Source of the DNA: Anaerolineaceae bacterium UBA5211
Lineage (GTDB): Bacteria; Chloroflexota; Anaerolineae; Anaerolineales; Anaerolineaceae
Assembly: GCA_002412595.1 (NCBI GenBank)
Contig: DHVJ01000010.1
Coordinates: 12,882 to 35,030, forward strand
Direction: 5' to 3'
DNA: 22,149 nucleotides
Part shown: positions 13,355-20,433 of the stretch, piece by piece
How the letters are laid out: every line of letters starts with the position of its first letter
Position numbering within the stretch: the stretch's first letter is position 1
Translations under genes and position numbers: made by a program
Notes under the pieces: model-generated
Seen by the model: the letters and a program-made list of their open reading frames with translations, nothing else
Database searches by the model: none
Told to the model about the DNA's origin: nothing

Positions 13355-13624
13355 TTATTCAAACTTCTGATGGCTCTGAATGAGCGTACTGGAGGGATTA
13401 TCCTCGCGTTCGTCCAAGTTGATTAAACCGTACTTTTTCTTAACAGCTTTGCCGATTGTTTTGTTTACTAAATCAAGTCCATGTTTCTCAACCGCACGTA
13501 GATAATCCTGCATGAGTTCTCGGTCATTCTGAATGATCAGAAATACCTCATCAGTTATCTTCTTATTCATTCTTGAAATTGCCTCATCGGCAATATTCTT
13601 GATTATATTTTCATTGTTTTCCAT
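13355..13624 (-). CDS. Small hypothetical protein (89 aa)
   Basis: An 89-residue, charged, mostly helical protein with no membrane segment. The pattern I-T-D-E-V-F-L-I-I-Q-N-D-R-E-L-M-Q-D-Y-L, then V-N-K-T-I-G-K-A-V-K-K-K-Y-G-L, looks familiar from small uncharacterised proteins of accessory regions, but I cannot assign a function. Start: ATG 13624, preceded by AGGAGGG at about five bases, one of the best ribosome sites in the window, which supports real expression. It is AT-rich like the two downstream genes and forms the upstream edge of the AT-rich islet; the ATP-grasp gene ends 38 bases upstream. Confidence 0.7.
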   Translation of the reverse strand: MENNENIIKNIADEAISRMNKKITDEVFLIIQNDRELMQDYLRAVEKHGLDLVNKTIGKAVKKKYGLINLDEREDNPSSTLIQSHQKFE

Positions 13625-13662
13625 AAATCCCTCCTGATAAATAGTAATAATTTAGATTTATT

Positions 13663-14865
13663 TTATCTCAGCTTTGTCATACTCTTACACACCATCTTCC
13701 ACCAAGGCCGTGGGTCGTCCCAGGCGAACACGCTGAAGACGCAGGGCGGCGCCACGATGCGCAGCCACTTACCCAGGCGGAAATCGCCTGCCTTGATATC
13801 CTTCAACACGCCGCGAAAATCGTCCGGCAGCTCCAGCCACTTCAAGCCGTAGCGCTGCGGCGTCACCCTTGGCATTGCCAATCCCAAAATGTCGCAGTAA
13901 GCCGCCGCGGCCAGGTTGACGCCGCTGTCGGTGGCCAGGCTGTGCCACTTCCAAAAGCGCCCGTTGACCTCGATCAGCTTGTATTTCCCGTCGCGCGCGT
14001 CGTACTTGTACTCGATCTGCGAGATGCCGTAGAAATCCAGTTTGCGCAGCAGGTCGATGGACGGCTGCACGATTTCCGCACAGGCAATGCTCTCGCCCAC
14101 CGTGCAAGTGCCGAAGTTGCGCGGGTACTGGCGCAGCTTGCGCCCGGTGAAAACCGCCTTGGCCTCGCCGGCTTCGTTCATGTAGATACCCGCGGTGTAC
14201 AGGTTCTCCTCGCCGCCGGGGATCAGCTCCTGCAGCAGCACCGGGATGGCCGGTTTGTCCGCCAGCATCTTCTCCAGCTCGGCTTGCGATTGGAACACCA
14301 GCACCTGGCGGTGGTAGTGGTGGTAGAAATCCTTGCCGCTGACGCCCTTGACCAGCACGGGGTAAGCGTCCCCCGGCCATTTGACGATGTCTTCAGCTCT
14401 CTCGACCTGCATGCTGCGCGGGGTGGCGATACCCACTTCTTCCGCCAGCTTGTACTGGCGGCGCTTATCCATCAGCGCTTCCAGCACGTTATAGTCCGGG
14501 AAGGTGAAATGGTAATAGGGTTCCAGCGCGGCCTTGTTTTGGGAAAGCGCTTTAAGGTAGTTGTCGTCGGTCAGGAAAAGCATACCCTTGGTCTTGAGGC
14601 GCTGGCCGACGCGCACCAGCAGGTCAATCAACCCCTGCGGGTCCTCGCGCGGGTTCGACCCCACCAGTCCGATGGCGTGCCGTGAATACAGTGCCACGCC
14701 GTCCGGGGTGTCGTTGATGCCCACCGATTTCAGGCCCAGCCTGCCCAGCCCGCGCATGATGCCCAGAGCGTTGACCCAGTTGGCGTCCAACACCACCGGC
14801 ACTGGCCCCTGGTCCAGTTTCTCAATTTGATTCAGTTGTCGCGCTTCATCCAAACGATTTGTCAT
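13663..14865 (-). CDS. ATP-grasp domain ligase
   Basis: A 400-residue protein. Residues about 22-115 form a pre-ATP-grasp Rossmann-like domain (P-V-V-L-D-A-N-W-V-N-A-L-G-I-M-R-G-L-G-R-L near 23-43). The ATP-grasp fold follows: P-V-L-V-K-G-V near 169-175 (ATP-contact Lys), L-L-Q-E-L-I-P-G-G-E near 210-219, and Y-K-L-I-E-V-N-G-R-F near 295-304 with Mg ligands Glu299 and Asn301. The layout resembles carboxylate-amine ligases of the D-aspartate-ligase/PylC type, which join an acyl phosphate to an amine. The substrate is unknown. Start: ATG 14865 with AGG five bases upstream; a GTG six bases earlier is possible. It follows the ABC ATPase gene by 38 bases on the same strand, so it is probably the last gene of the importer operon and may act on the imported compound. 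Confidence 0.82.
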   Translation of the reverse strand: MTNRLDEARQLNQIEKLDQGPVPVVLDANWVNALGIMRGLGRLGLKSVGINDTPDGVALYSRHAIGLVGSNPREDPQGLIDLLVRVGQRLKTKGMLFLTDDNYLKALSQNKAALEPYYHFTFPDYNVLEALMDKRRQYKLAEEVGIATPRSMQVERAEDIVKWPGDAYPVLVKGVSGKDFYHHYHRQVLVFQSQAELEKMLADKPAIPVLLQELIPGGEENLYTAGIYMNEAGEAKAVFTGRKLRQYPRNFGTCTVGESIACAEIVQPSIDLLRKLDFYGISQIEYKYDARDGKYKLIEVNGRFWKWHSLATDSGVNLAAAAYCDILGLAMPRVTPQRYGLKWLELPDDFRGVLKDIKAGDFRLGKWLRIVAPPCVFSVFAWDDPRPWWKMVCKSMTKLR

Positions 14866-14903
14866 GCTCACCTATAAGTTTATAACAATAAGATAATGAT
14901 AAA

Positions 14904-15701
14904 TTAATCCCTGCCCGGCAGCACGTTGCCCTTGCCATTCTCGCCAAAACGCTTGGTATCCAGCAGGCCGTACAGCGTGTGCCACAAGGCCATGAATTCC
15001 GGCGTCTCCGGCATGCGCGGGCGCGCGATGTTCACGTCCAGGATGTCCTTGATGCGGCCGGGCGCGCTGGACATGACCAGCACACGGTCACCCAGCAGGA
15101 TGGCTTCCTGGATGTTATGGGTGATGAAGATGATGGTCGAGCCCACTTCCTGCCACAGGCGCACCAGCTCCGACTGCAGCACGGCGCGCGTTTGCGCGTC
15201 CAGCGAGCCGAAGGGTTCATCCATCAGCAGGATCTGCGGGTTGAGCGCCAGCGAACGCGCGATGGCCGCGCGCTGCTTCATGCCGCCCGATAATTGGTGC
15301 GGGAATGCCCGTCCGAAATCTTTCAGGTTGACCATTTCCAGGTAATGTTCGGCGATCTTTTCGCGCTCTTCCTTGCCGGCGCCATTCACCTTGAGTGCAT
15401 AAGTGATATTGCTGCGCACGGTTTTCCAGGGGAATAGCTGGTCGAATTCCTGGAAGACCATGATGCGATCCGGTCCGGGTTCGTGCACCTGCTTTTGCCC
15501 CAGCAGGATGTGGCCTTTCTCCGGCTTTTGAAATCCGGCAATGGAGCGGATCAGGGTACTCTTGCCGCAGCCCGACGGGCCCAGGATAGTTAGAAATTCA
15601 CCATCGTTTACAGAAAATGAAATATCTTCCAACGCTTGCACGTTACCCTGTTCGCCTTCAAATTTGACGAATAAATTCTCGATGTGGACTTTTTCTGCCA
15701 T
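14904..15701 (-). CDS. ABC transporter ATPase, SsuB/TauB/ThiZ type
   Basis: A 265-residue nucleotide-binding protein. Walker A G-P-S-G-C-G-K-S-T near 41-49, Q-loop Gln84, signature L-S-G-G-M-K-Q-R near 137-144, Walker B I-L-L-M-D-E-P near 157-163, D-loop S-L-D-A near 166-169 and switch His195 are all present. The F-Q-E-F-D-Q-L-F-P-W after the Q-loop is typical of nitrate/sulfonate/taurine/thiamine-precursor importers. It drives uptake with the permease next door, whose stop codon is two bases upstream. Start: ATG 15701 with AAGGA about nine bases upstream; the longer frame to 15749 would overlap the permease gene. Confidence 0.93.
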   Translation of the reverse strand: MAEKVHIENLFVKFEGEQGNVQALEDISFSVNDGEFLTILGPSGCGKSTLIRSIAGFQKPEKGHILLGQKQVHEPGPDRIMVFQEFDQLFPWKTVRSNITYALKVNGAGKEEREKIAEHYLEMVNLKDFGRAFPHQLSGGMKQRAAIARSLALNPQILLMDEPFGSLDAQTRAVLQSELVRLWQEVGSTIIFITHNIQEAILLGDRVLVMSSAPGRIKDILDVNIARPRMPETPEFMALWHTLYGLLDTKRFGENGKGNVLPGRD

Positions 15702-15703
15702 GG

Positions 15704-16507
15704 CTAGTTTTCCTTCTGGACGACCATACCCCAGCGTTGGATGGTCCATTTCTCAATCTGCGCGAAGATGACGTTTTCGACCAGGATACCGATCAGGATG
15801 ATCACAAACAGCGCAGCGAAGACATAGGGTGTCTGTAAAAAGAAACGCTTTTGGTAGATCATCCAACCCAAACCGCCCTGCCCGCCCGAAGCGCCGAAGA
15901 TCATTTCGGCCGCCACCAGCGAACGCCATGAGTTTGACCAGGCAATCTTGAAGCCAGTCAGGATATACGGGAATGCTGAAGGCACCATCACAGAAGACAC
16001 CAGCTTCAAGCCGCGCAGCCCCAGGTTTCGTCCCACTTCCAATTGCGTGCGCGACACGGAGCTAAAACCGGTGTAGGTATTCAGGATCAGTGGCCAGATG
16101 ATGGAATGCACCAAAATCAGAATGATCGACATTTCGCCAATCCCGAACCACAGCAGCGCGATAGGCAGCAGAGCCACACCCGGCAGTGGATTGAAGATGG
16201 TAGTGATCGTTTTCACAAAATCGGCAATGAAGGAGGAAAGCATTGCCAACGCTGTCAGAAACAGCGCCAGCACTGTACCAATAGCCAGAGCCTTCCCGAT
16301 TAAATATAACGAGTACCCAGTACGTTCTCCCATCTCGCCGCTGGCTATCGAATCGACCAGAGCTTTCCAAATGGAACCCAGGTCTGGCAGGATCAGTTGA
16401 GAATATTTTCCGGTTGAAACAAAGTACTGCCATACTCCCAGCAGAAGGGCGATGAAGAATACCTGCCGCAGGATTTTATTTTCGGTTACTTTTTTTAGTA
16501 TATGCAT
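15704..16507 (-). CDS. ABC transporter permease, SsuC/TauC type
   Basis: A 267-residue inner-membrane protein with about six hydrophobic segments. The cytoplasmic EAA loop is visible as E-V-G-R-N-L-G-L-R-G near 155-164, where it docks with the ATPase. T-I-F-N-P-L-P-G-V-A-L-L-P just before it is the usual P-x-P-x-x-x-x-P segment of this family. It forms the channel of the importer with the ATPase two bases downstream and the lipoprotein receptor encoded further upstream. ATG 16507 follows AAAAGGA closely. It starts 22 bases after the pyruvate-kinase-C-like gene, so the three genes share a transcript. Confidence 0.92.
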   Translation of the reverse strand: MHILKKVTENKILRQVFFIALLLGVWQYFVSTGKYSQLILPDLGSIWKALVDSIASGEMGERTGYSLYLIGKALAIGTVLALFLTALAMLSSFIADFVKTITTIFNPLPGVALLPIALLWFGIGEMSIILILVHSIIWPLILNTYTGFSSVSRTQLEVGRNLGLRGLKLVSSVMVPSAFPYILTGFKIAWSNSWRSLVAAEMIFGASGGQGGLGWMIYQKRFFLQTPYVFAALFVIILIGILVENVIFAQIEKWTIQRWGMVVQKEN

Positions 16508-16529
16508 AAGTCCTTTTCAGTAACTATTT

Positions 16530-17114
16530 TTATACGGGATGATATTTGGAAGGCATACAAAAAATCTCGACGATTTCCAGGTCAAAGAAACGGGAAGAAT
16601 TGGCCGGAATCATGACCACACCCAGGTCCGCGCCGCGGTGCGTTCCCGCCACCGTAACCAGCGGTGTTTTGCAGGATACCAAGCCGGCATCCGCCGCCAT
16701 CATGGCAATCTCGCACACCACCTTCATGCCCTGCCCAAACAGGCGCAGCACGTTGGCAATGATCTCGTCGGACTGGTAGCCGCCCAATGTCTGGCGGATG
16801 GCGCGGTTCACGCCCGCAAAGGTATGCTGAGCGGTCAGCACGCGTGCTCCGGCCGCTTCCACTTTGGCGCGAATGTCCGCGTCGAACTCCTGCGCGTCCG
16901 GCTCGCTGTATCCAGCCGCATGCGTGACCACCACGATGTTGCGGTTTTTAAGTCTCTCCACTGCTTTTAAAGCCGTAAAGCCGGTGGTCGAAGCCACCAG
17001 CACGGTTTCCAATCCCAATTCTTCAGCTTTCTTTCCGGCCAGTTCCAGCACGCGTTCGGTGTTCTCTTTGCCCGGTTTAGTGAAATATGTAATTGTCGCG
17101 CTAACCTCTCCCAT
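16530..17114 (-). CDS. Stand-alone pyruvate-kinase C-terminal-like domain protein
   Basis: A 194-residue protein resembling the alpha/beta C-terminal domain of pyruvate kinase (PF02887) without the catalytic barrel. The opening T-I-T-Y-F-T-K-P-G-K-E-N-T, the strand V-L-V-A-S-T-T-G near 38-45 followed by the helix T-A-L-K-A-V-E-R-L, V-V-V-T-H near 61-65, and P-L-V-T-V-A-G-T-H-R-G-A-D near 151-163 fit that Rossmann-like, phosphate-binding fold. In pyruvate kinase this domain binds effectors; alone it may sense or bind a phosphorylated metabolite, but no function is proven. It sits inside the ABC operon between receptor and permease, 22 bases before the permease, which points to a role with the imported compound. 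Start ATG 17114 with AAGG six bases upstream. Confidence 0.72.
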   Translation of the reverse strand: MGEVSATITYFTKPGKENTERVLELAGKKAEELGLETVLVASTTGFTALKAVERLKNRNIVVVTHAAGYSEPDAQEFDADIRAKVEAAGARVLTAQHTFAGVNRAIRQTLGGYQSDEIIANVLRLFGQGMKVVCEIAMMAADAGLVSCKTPLVTVAGTHRGADLGVVMIPANSSRFFDLEIVEIFCMPSKYHPV

Positions 17115-17147
17115 CCAACGCCTTTCTTGGGTCTTTAAATTTTCAAC

Positions 17148-17185
17148 GAAAAAGAGCCAAAACCGCCATGGTTCAGCTCTTTTTC
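17148..17185 (-). terminator. Intrinsic terminator or attenuator after the receptor gene
   Basis: GAAAAAGAGC (17148-17157) and GCTCTTTTTC (17176-17185) are exact complements; an inner AACC/GGTT pairing extends the hairpin. On the minus strand the stem ends in a T run. It lies 19 bases beyond the receptor stop codon and before the pyruvate-kinase-C-like gene. It would allow more receptor than channel to be made. Confidence 0.75.
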
Positions 17186-17204
17186 ATCTCAATCCATAAT
17201 GATG

Positions 17205-18242
17205 CTATTCAGGCCGGTACTGCAGGGTTTCCAATTCGCTGGGCGTCCCGCTTTGCTGTCCGATCGCAGCTACAACGTTCGGGTAAGCCACATCGGAGAT
17301 CGATTCGGGCACTTTCTCAATGTACCCGGCGTTCAACATGAAGTCCGAAAAGCCCATCAAGCCCAGGGGCGTAGTGACATAATCCATGCCGGGCCAGGTC
17401 AGGTACTTGAGCGTAGTTTCCTCGTCCAATCCGAAACTGGGAGCCAGGATGGCCGCAGCTTCGGCGGGGTGCTGGTTGATGTAATCGGAGGCTTCCGCGA
17501 TGCCCATCACGAAGGCGGCATAAGCCTGCGGGTTATTGTCATACAGGTCCTGGGAAGCAACCGCCACCAGGAAGGTGAACTCGCTGCCAAATGCTTCCGT
17601 ACCGTCCACGACGGTGTGGATGCCTTCCTGGCTGAGTTCCTGGAAGTTGTACGGCGGTGAGGTGAAATGTCCGCTGATATCCTTCTCATTCATCAATGCA
17701 GCGGCCGCGTCCGGGTGCGCCATGGCCACACCGATATCGTCCAAGGCGGTCGGGCTGCCCAGTTGTTTTTCAGCCGCCATCGAGAGCAGGATGTGCTGGA
17801 TGCTGCCGGGGGCCGGGTAGGCAATTTTATCATTCGGTCCGAAATCGGCCAGGCTGTTGATGTCCTCTTTATAGGTTTGCAGCGACAACGGCATGATGCA
17901 CATGCCGGAAGCGACCTTCCAGGAAATGCCTTTATCCCAGCCGATCAGGAAGGGCGGAATGCCCATCACAGCCACATCCACCTCACCGGCAATGAAGGCT
18001 TCGTTTATGGCGCCGCCGGAGCCTAACTGCAGCCATTCCACTTGCAAGCCTGGCAGGTATTTCTCGAACAGGTCGAGTTCGTCGGCGATGGTCAGGGCCG
18101 CGTAACCCAAGCCAAACTGCTGCGCCACACGCAGCGTGGTAACCGGCACGTCAGCGGCAGTTTCGGCCGGAGCAGCCGCGCCGCTGGCACATGCCGAAAA
18201 CAGCATTGCGGCTAAAATTAATACAATCACAGATCGTTTCAT
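17205..18242 (-). CDS. ABC transporter solute-binding lipoprotein, SsuA/NMT1 type
   Basis: A 345-residue extracytoplasmic receptor. The signal peptide (M-K-R-S-V-I-V-L-I-L...) ends in L-F-S-A-C with lipid-anchor Cys18, then a short Ala/Glu-rich linker. The mature part begins V-T-T-L-R-V-A-Q-Q-F and contains E-A-F-I-A-G-E-V-D-V-A-V-M-G near 81-94, the usual NMT1/SsuA binding-site segment. These receptors bind sulfonates, nitrate, pyrimidine precursors of thiamine or other small polar compounds; the ligand here is unknown. Start ATG 18242 with AAGGA seven bases upstream. It leads the minus-strand operon with the permease, the ATPase and the ATP-grasp gene, but a hairpin terminator follows it directly. 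Confidence 0.9.
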   Translation of the reverse strand: MKRSVIVLILAAMLFSACASGAAAPAETAADVPVTTLRVAQQFGLGYAALTIADELDLFEKYLPGLQVEWLQLGSGGAINEAFIAGEVDVAVMGIPPFLIGWDKGISWKVASGMCIMPLSLQTYKEDINSLADFGPNDKIAYPAPGSIQHILLSMAAEKQLGSPTALDDIGVAMAHPDAAAALMNEKDISGHFTSPPYNFQELSQEGIHTVVDGTEAFGSEFTFLVAVASQDLYDNNPQAYAAFVMGIAEASDYINQHPAEAAAILAPSFGLDEETTLKYLTWPGMDYVTTPLGLMGFSDFMLNAGYIEKVPESISDVAYPNVVAAIGQQSGTPSELETLQYRPE

Positions 18243-18441
18243 TTAAGAATCCTTCCAATAAGTATGGGGTTGTTTTACCGCGTAATTATTCGCTAACCCA
18301 TGCCTGCGAGCAAATAGGAATTTTTTATATTCTTACAATTTATTAACTTGAATAAATTATACAGGACTTTTTTATTAATAATTCTTAAGATAAATCAGCA
18401 CTTCCCCCTCTTATCTAAACTTAAGCTTGATTTTAAATAAC
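18243..18441 (-). promoter_or_regulatory. AT-rich upstream region of the ABC receptor gene
   Basis: This gap should hold the promoter of the receptor operon. A perfect TATAAT on the minus strand (18361-18356) lies about 115 bases before the start codon, but no good -35 sits at the right distance (GAATTA at 17 bases). I see no riboswitch-like structure and no gene. Confidence 0.35.
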
Positions 18442-18640
18442 TTACAGGTATTGTTTCAACTTAGTCCATTCCTCTGATAAATTCTCACGCCCAAACCTGC
18501 TTGCATATGCTGGTCGTCAAAATCATAGGCAGTGGAAAGCAGCAGCATGATACTAAATTCATTCACCAGATTTTTACAGAAAGCTAATGCGTCTTCGGGA
18601 TCTTTCAGGCGCGGGAAGGCTATCATTCTCCGGGCTGAAG
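18442..18640 (-). pseudogene. Frameshifted remnant of an aminotransferase 3' end
   Basis: Read on the minus strand, this region encodes I-A-F-P-R-L-K, then L-V-N-E, I-M-L-L, S-T-A-Y-D-F-D-D-Q-H and, after a one-base deletion, G-R-E-N-L-S-E-E-W before TAA at 18442-18444. The same landmarks end the aminotransferase at 21691 (I-A-F-P-R-L-K, L-V-N-E, I-M-L-L, S-T-V-Y-D-Y-D-D-Q-H, G-R-E-S-L). By hand about 34 of 61 aligned residues match. Only the last 60 or so codons remain and no start is left, so it is a dead partial paralogue. It starts immediately after the stop of the ABC ATPase gene and is the only content of the 402-base gap besides the receptor upstream region. Confidence 0.8.
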
Positions 18641-18644
18641 ACGA

Positions 18645-19421
18645 TCACGTTAAAAATACCACGCGATGGGTATCGACCTTTTCCACTTGGATACCCACAC
18701 CGTAAAGTTGTGTGAGGCTGTCGCTGGTCATAGTTTCCTCGAGACTGCCGGCAGAAAGAACGTTGCCTTTTTTCATCAGGACCAGCTGATCGGCGCAGAA
18801 AACGGCCGCTTGCGGGTCATGAGTGGTAAAAACCACCGTCACATTTTCCCTGGCAAGGTCTTTCAAAGCGTTCAAGATTACCGCGGTGTTCCCCAGGTCC
18901 AGATGTGTGGTGGGTTCATCCAGCAGCAGAATCTTTGGCTCCTGCGCCAAAGCCCTGGCAAGCAGGACCAGCTGCTGTTCACCACCGCTGAGTTCTTCCA
19001 CGGGGCGGTTCCTGAGATGGGTAATCTTCAACAATTCAACGATGTCTCTGGCAGCTTTGTAATCCTTTTCCTTTGGCATACTGAACATACCCATATACGG
19101 CGTACGGCCAAGCAGAATATACTCAAAGGCAGTGAAACTGAAAGGGAAATGCTCTGCCTGCGGGACCAGACCGATGATTTGCGAAAGCTGCCTTTTGGAA
19201 TAGGAAGCAATATTCTCATCATCCAGCAGGACTTCTCCTCTTTGCGGTTTCAAATATCCGAGAATGGTATTCAGCAGGGTGGTTTTTCCGGCGCCGTTTG
19301 GACCCAAAATAGCAGTGATTTTGGCTGGTTCAACCTTCAATGAAAGGGAATCCAATACTGTGCTTTCTTCAGTATAGCCAAACCCGACATCCCGCAAAAT
19401 CAGATCAGGCACTTCACTCAT
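18645..19421 (-). CDS. ABC transporter ATPase, FecE/BtuD/FhuC type
   Basis: A 258-residue nucleotide-binding protein. Walker A G-P-N-G-A-G-K-T-T near 40-48, Q-loop V-P-Q near 86-88, L-L-G-R-T-P-Y near 103-109 (typical of siderophore/cobalamin importers), signature L-S-G-G-E-Q-Q near 144-150, Walker B I-L-L-L-D-E-P near 164-170 and switch His201 are present. It powers uptake of an iron chelate, heme, cobalamin or similar compound with the permease upstream, whose gene overlaps it by eight bases. Start: ATG 19421 with AAGG nine bases upstream; a TTG nine bases further is less likely. The C-terminus abuts the aminotransferase remnant. Confidence 0.92.
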   Translation of the reverse strand: MSEVPDLILRDVGFGYTEESTVLDSLSLKVEPAKITAILGPNGAGKTTLLNTILGYLKPQRGEVLLDDENIASYSKRQLSQIIGLVPQAEHFPFSFTAFEYILLGRTPYMGMFSMPKEKDYKAARDIVELLKITHLRNRPVEELSGGEQQLVLLARALAQEPKILLLDEPTTHLDLGNTAVILNALKDLARENVTVVFTTHDPQAAVFCADQLVLMKKGNVLSAGSLEETMTSDSLTQLYGVGIQVEKVDTHRVVFLT

Positions 19422-20406
19422 TGGAACCAACCTTGAGTTTCTCCCGGCTCATAAGGATGATAAATATAACCGCACCGAGAAATGAGGTAATGATCCCCAG
19501 CGGTATTTCCCCCGTAAGCACTGTCCGGGCAATGACATCGCAAATAATCGTAAAAATTCCTCCAATTAACATGGAACCAGGCAGGCTGTATTGCGCATTG
19601 GATCCAAAAATCCGGCGCGAAATATGCGGCACAATCAATCCAACCCAATTCACAATTCCGCTGACGGAAGTGACCGCTGCAACCGCGATAACCGCGCAGG
19701 TCAGTAGGAACACCCGCTCCCGGGCTGTGGCGGCACCCAATGAGAATGCCGTGGCATCATTCAGTGATAAGACATTCAATCGCCAGCGCATCAATAATAC
19801 AATCGACAAACACACCGCCACAACGGGCAGTACAATTAACACATCCGACCAGGTGGTGGACCACAACCCGCCCAACAGCCAAAATGTGATGTCCTGCAAC
19901 TCGGTCAGCGGGTCGGCGAGGTATTTCAATATTCCCAAACCGGATGACATGATGGCTGAGACAACAATCCCGGAAAGAACCAGGCGCAGCACCCAGCCGC
20001 CGAACTTGATCAGACGGGAAATCGCAAATGATAATCCCAGGCCGATCAAAGCAAACACAGCCGCCGATATTTCGACGCTTAAAAGTGAGCCGCCCATGAA
20101 CAGAATGGCAAGCGAAGCGCCAAAAGCAGCTCCCTGGGATACGCCCAGGAAACCGGGTTCGACAATGGGGTTTTGGAACAGCATTTGCAGCACCTCGCCG
20201 CAAGCCGCCAGGGCCATGCCCAACAGTGCCGCCATGATCAGGCGCGGAATGCGCAGCGAGAAAACCAGTTTCTGCGCCAGGCTTTCATTTAGTAACAAGT
20301 TGAGCGGCATCCAGTAAGGCCGCGGATACCGCCCAACAAATATGGATATACCAAATACTGCTATTAAAATTAAAGCTAAAACTAGTAAAAGTTTATTGTT
20401 CTTCAA
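19414..20406 (-). CDS. ABC transporter permease, FecCD/BtuC family
   Basis: A 330-residue, strongly hydrophobic protein, of normal length for the ten-helix FecCD family. Landmarks are L-R-I-P-R-L-I-M-A-A-L-L-G near 51-63, the Q-N-P-I-V-E-P-G-F-L-G-V-S-Q-G-A near 78-93 (usually N-P-L-A-x-P-x-x-L-G-x-x-x-G-A), and F-W-L-L-G-G-L near 175-181. G-L-I-V-P-H-I-S-R near 260-268 forms the ATPase coupling region. The start is a TTG at 20406, with only a weak ribosome site; no ATG occurs until residue 33, and an in-frame stop lies a few codons upstream, so TTG is the best choice. It follows the receptor gene by 27 bases and overlaps the ATPase gene by eight bases. Confidence 0.9.
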   Translation of the reverse strand: MKNNKLLLVLALILIAVFGISIFVGRYPRPYWMPLNLLLNESLAQKLVFSLRIPRLIMAALLGMALAACGEVLQMLFQNPIVEPGFLGVSQGAAFGASLAILFMGGSLLSVEISAAVFALIGLGLSFAISRLIKFGGWVLRLVLSGIVVSAIMSSGLGILKYLADPLTELQDITFWLLGGLWSTTWSDVLIVLPVVAVCLSIVLLMRWRLNVLSLNDATAFSLGAATARERVFLLTCAVIAVAAVTSVSGIVNWVGLIVPHISRRIFGSNAQYSLPGSMLIGGIFTIICDVIARTVLTGEIPLGIITSFLGAVIFIILMSREKLKVGSNE

Positions 20407-20433
20407 TTTCTCTTTATCAAAGCAAACGGATGC

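Noticed and set aside
13942..14685. Plus-strand frame of 247 codons opposite the ATP-grasp gene
   Set aside because: The minus-strand protein carries clear ATP-grasp motifs; the other frame is low-complexity.
18243..18441. Thiamine or cobalamin riboswitch before the ABC importers
   Set aside because: No thi-box or B12-box type conserved segments are seen; the gap before the second importer is also too short.
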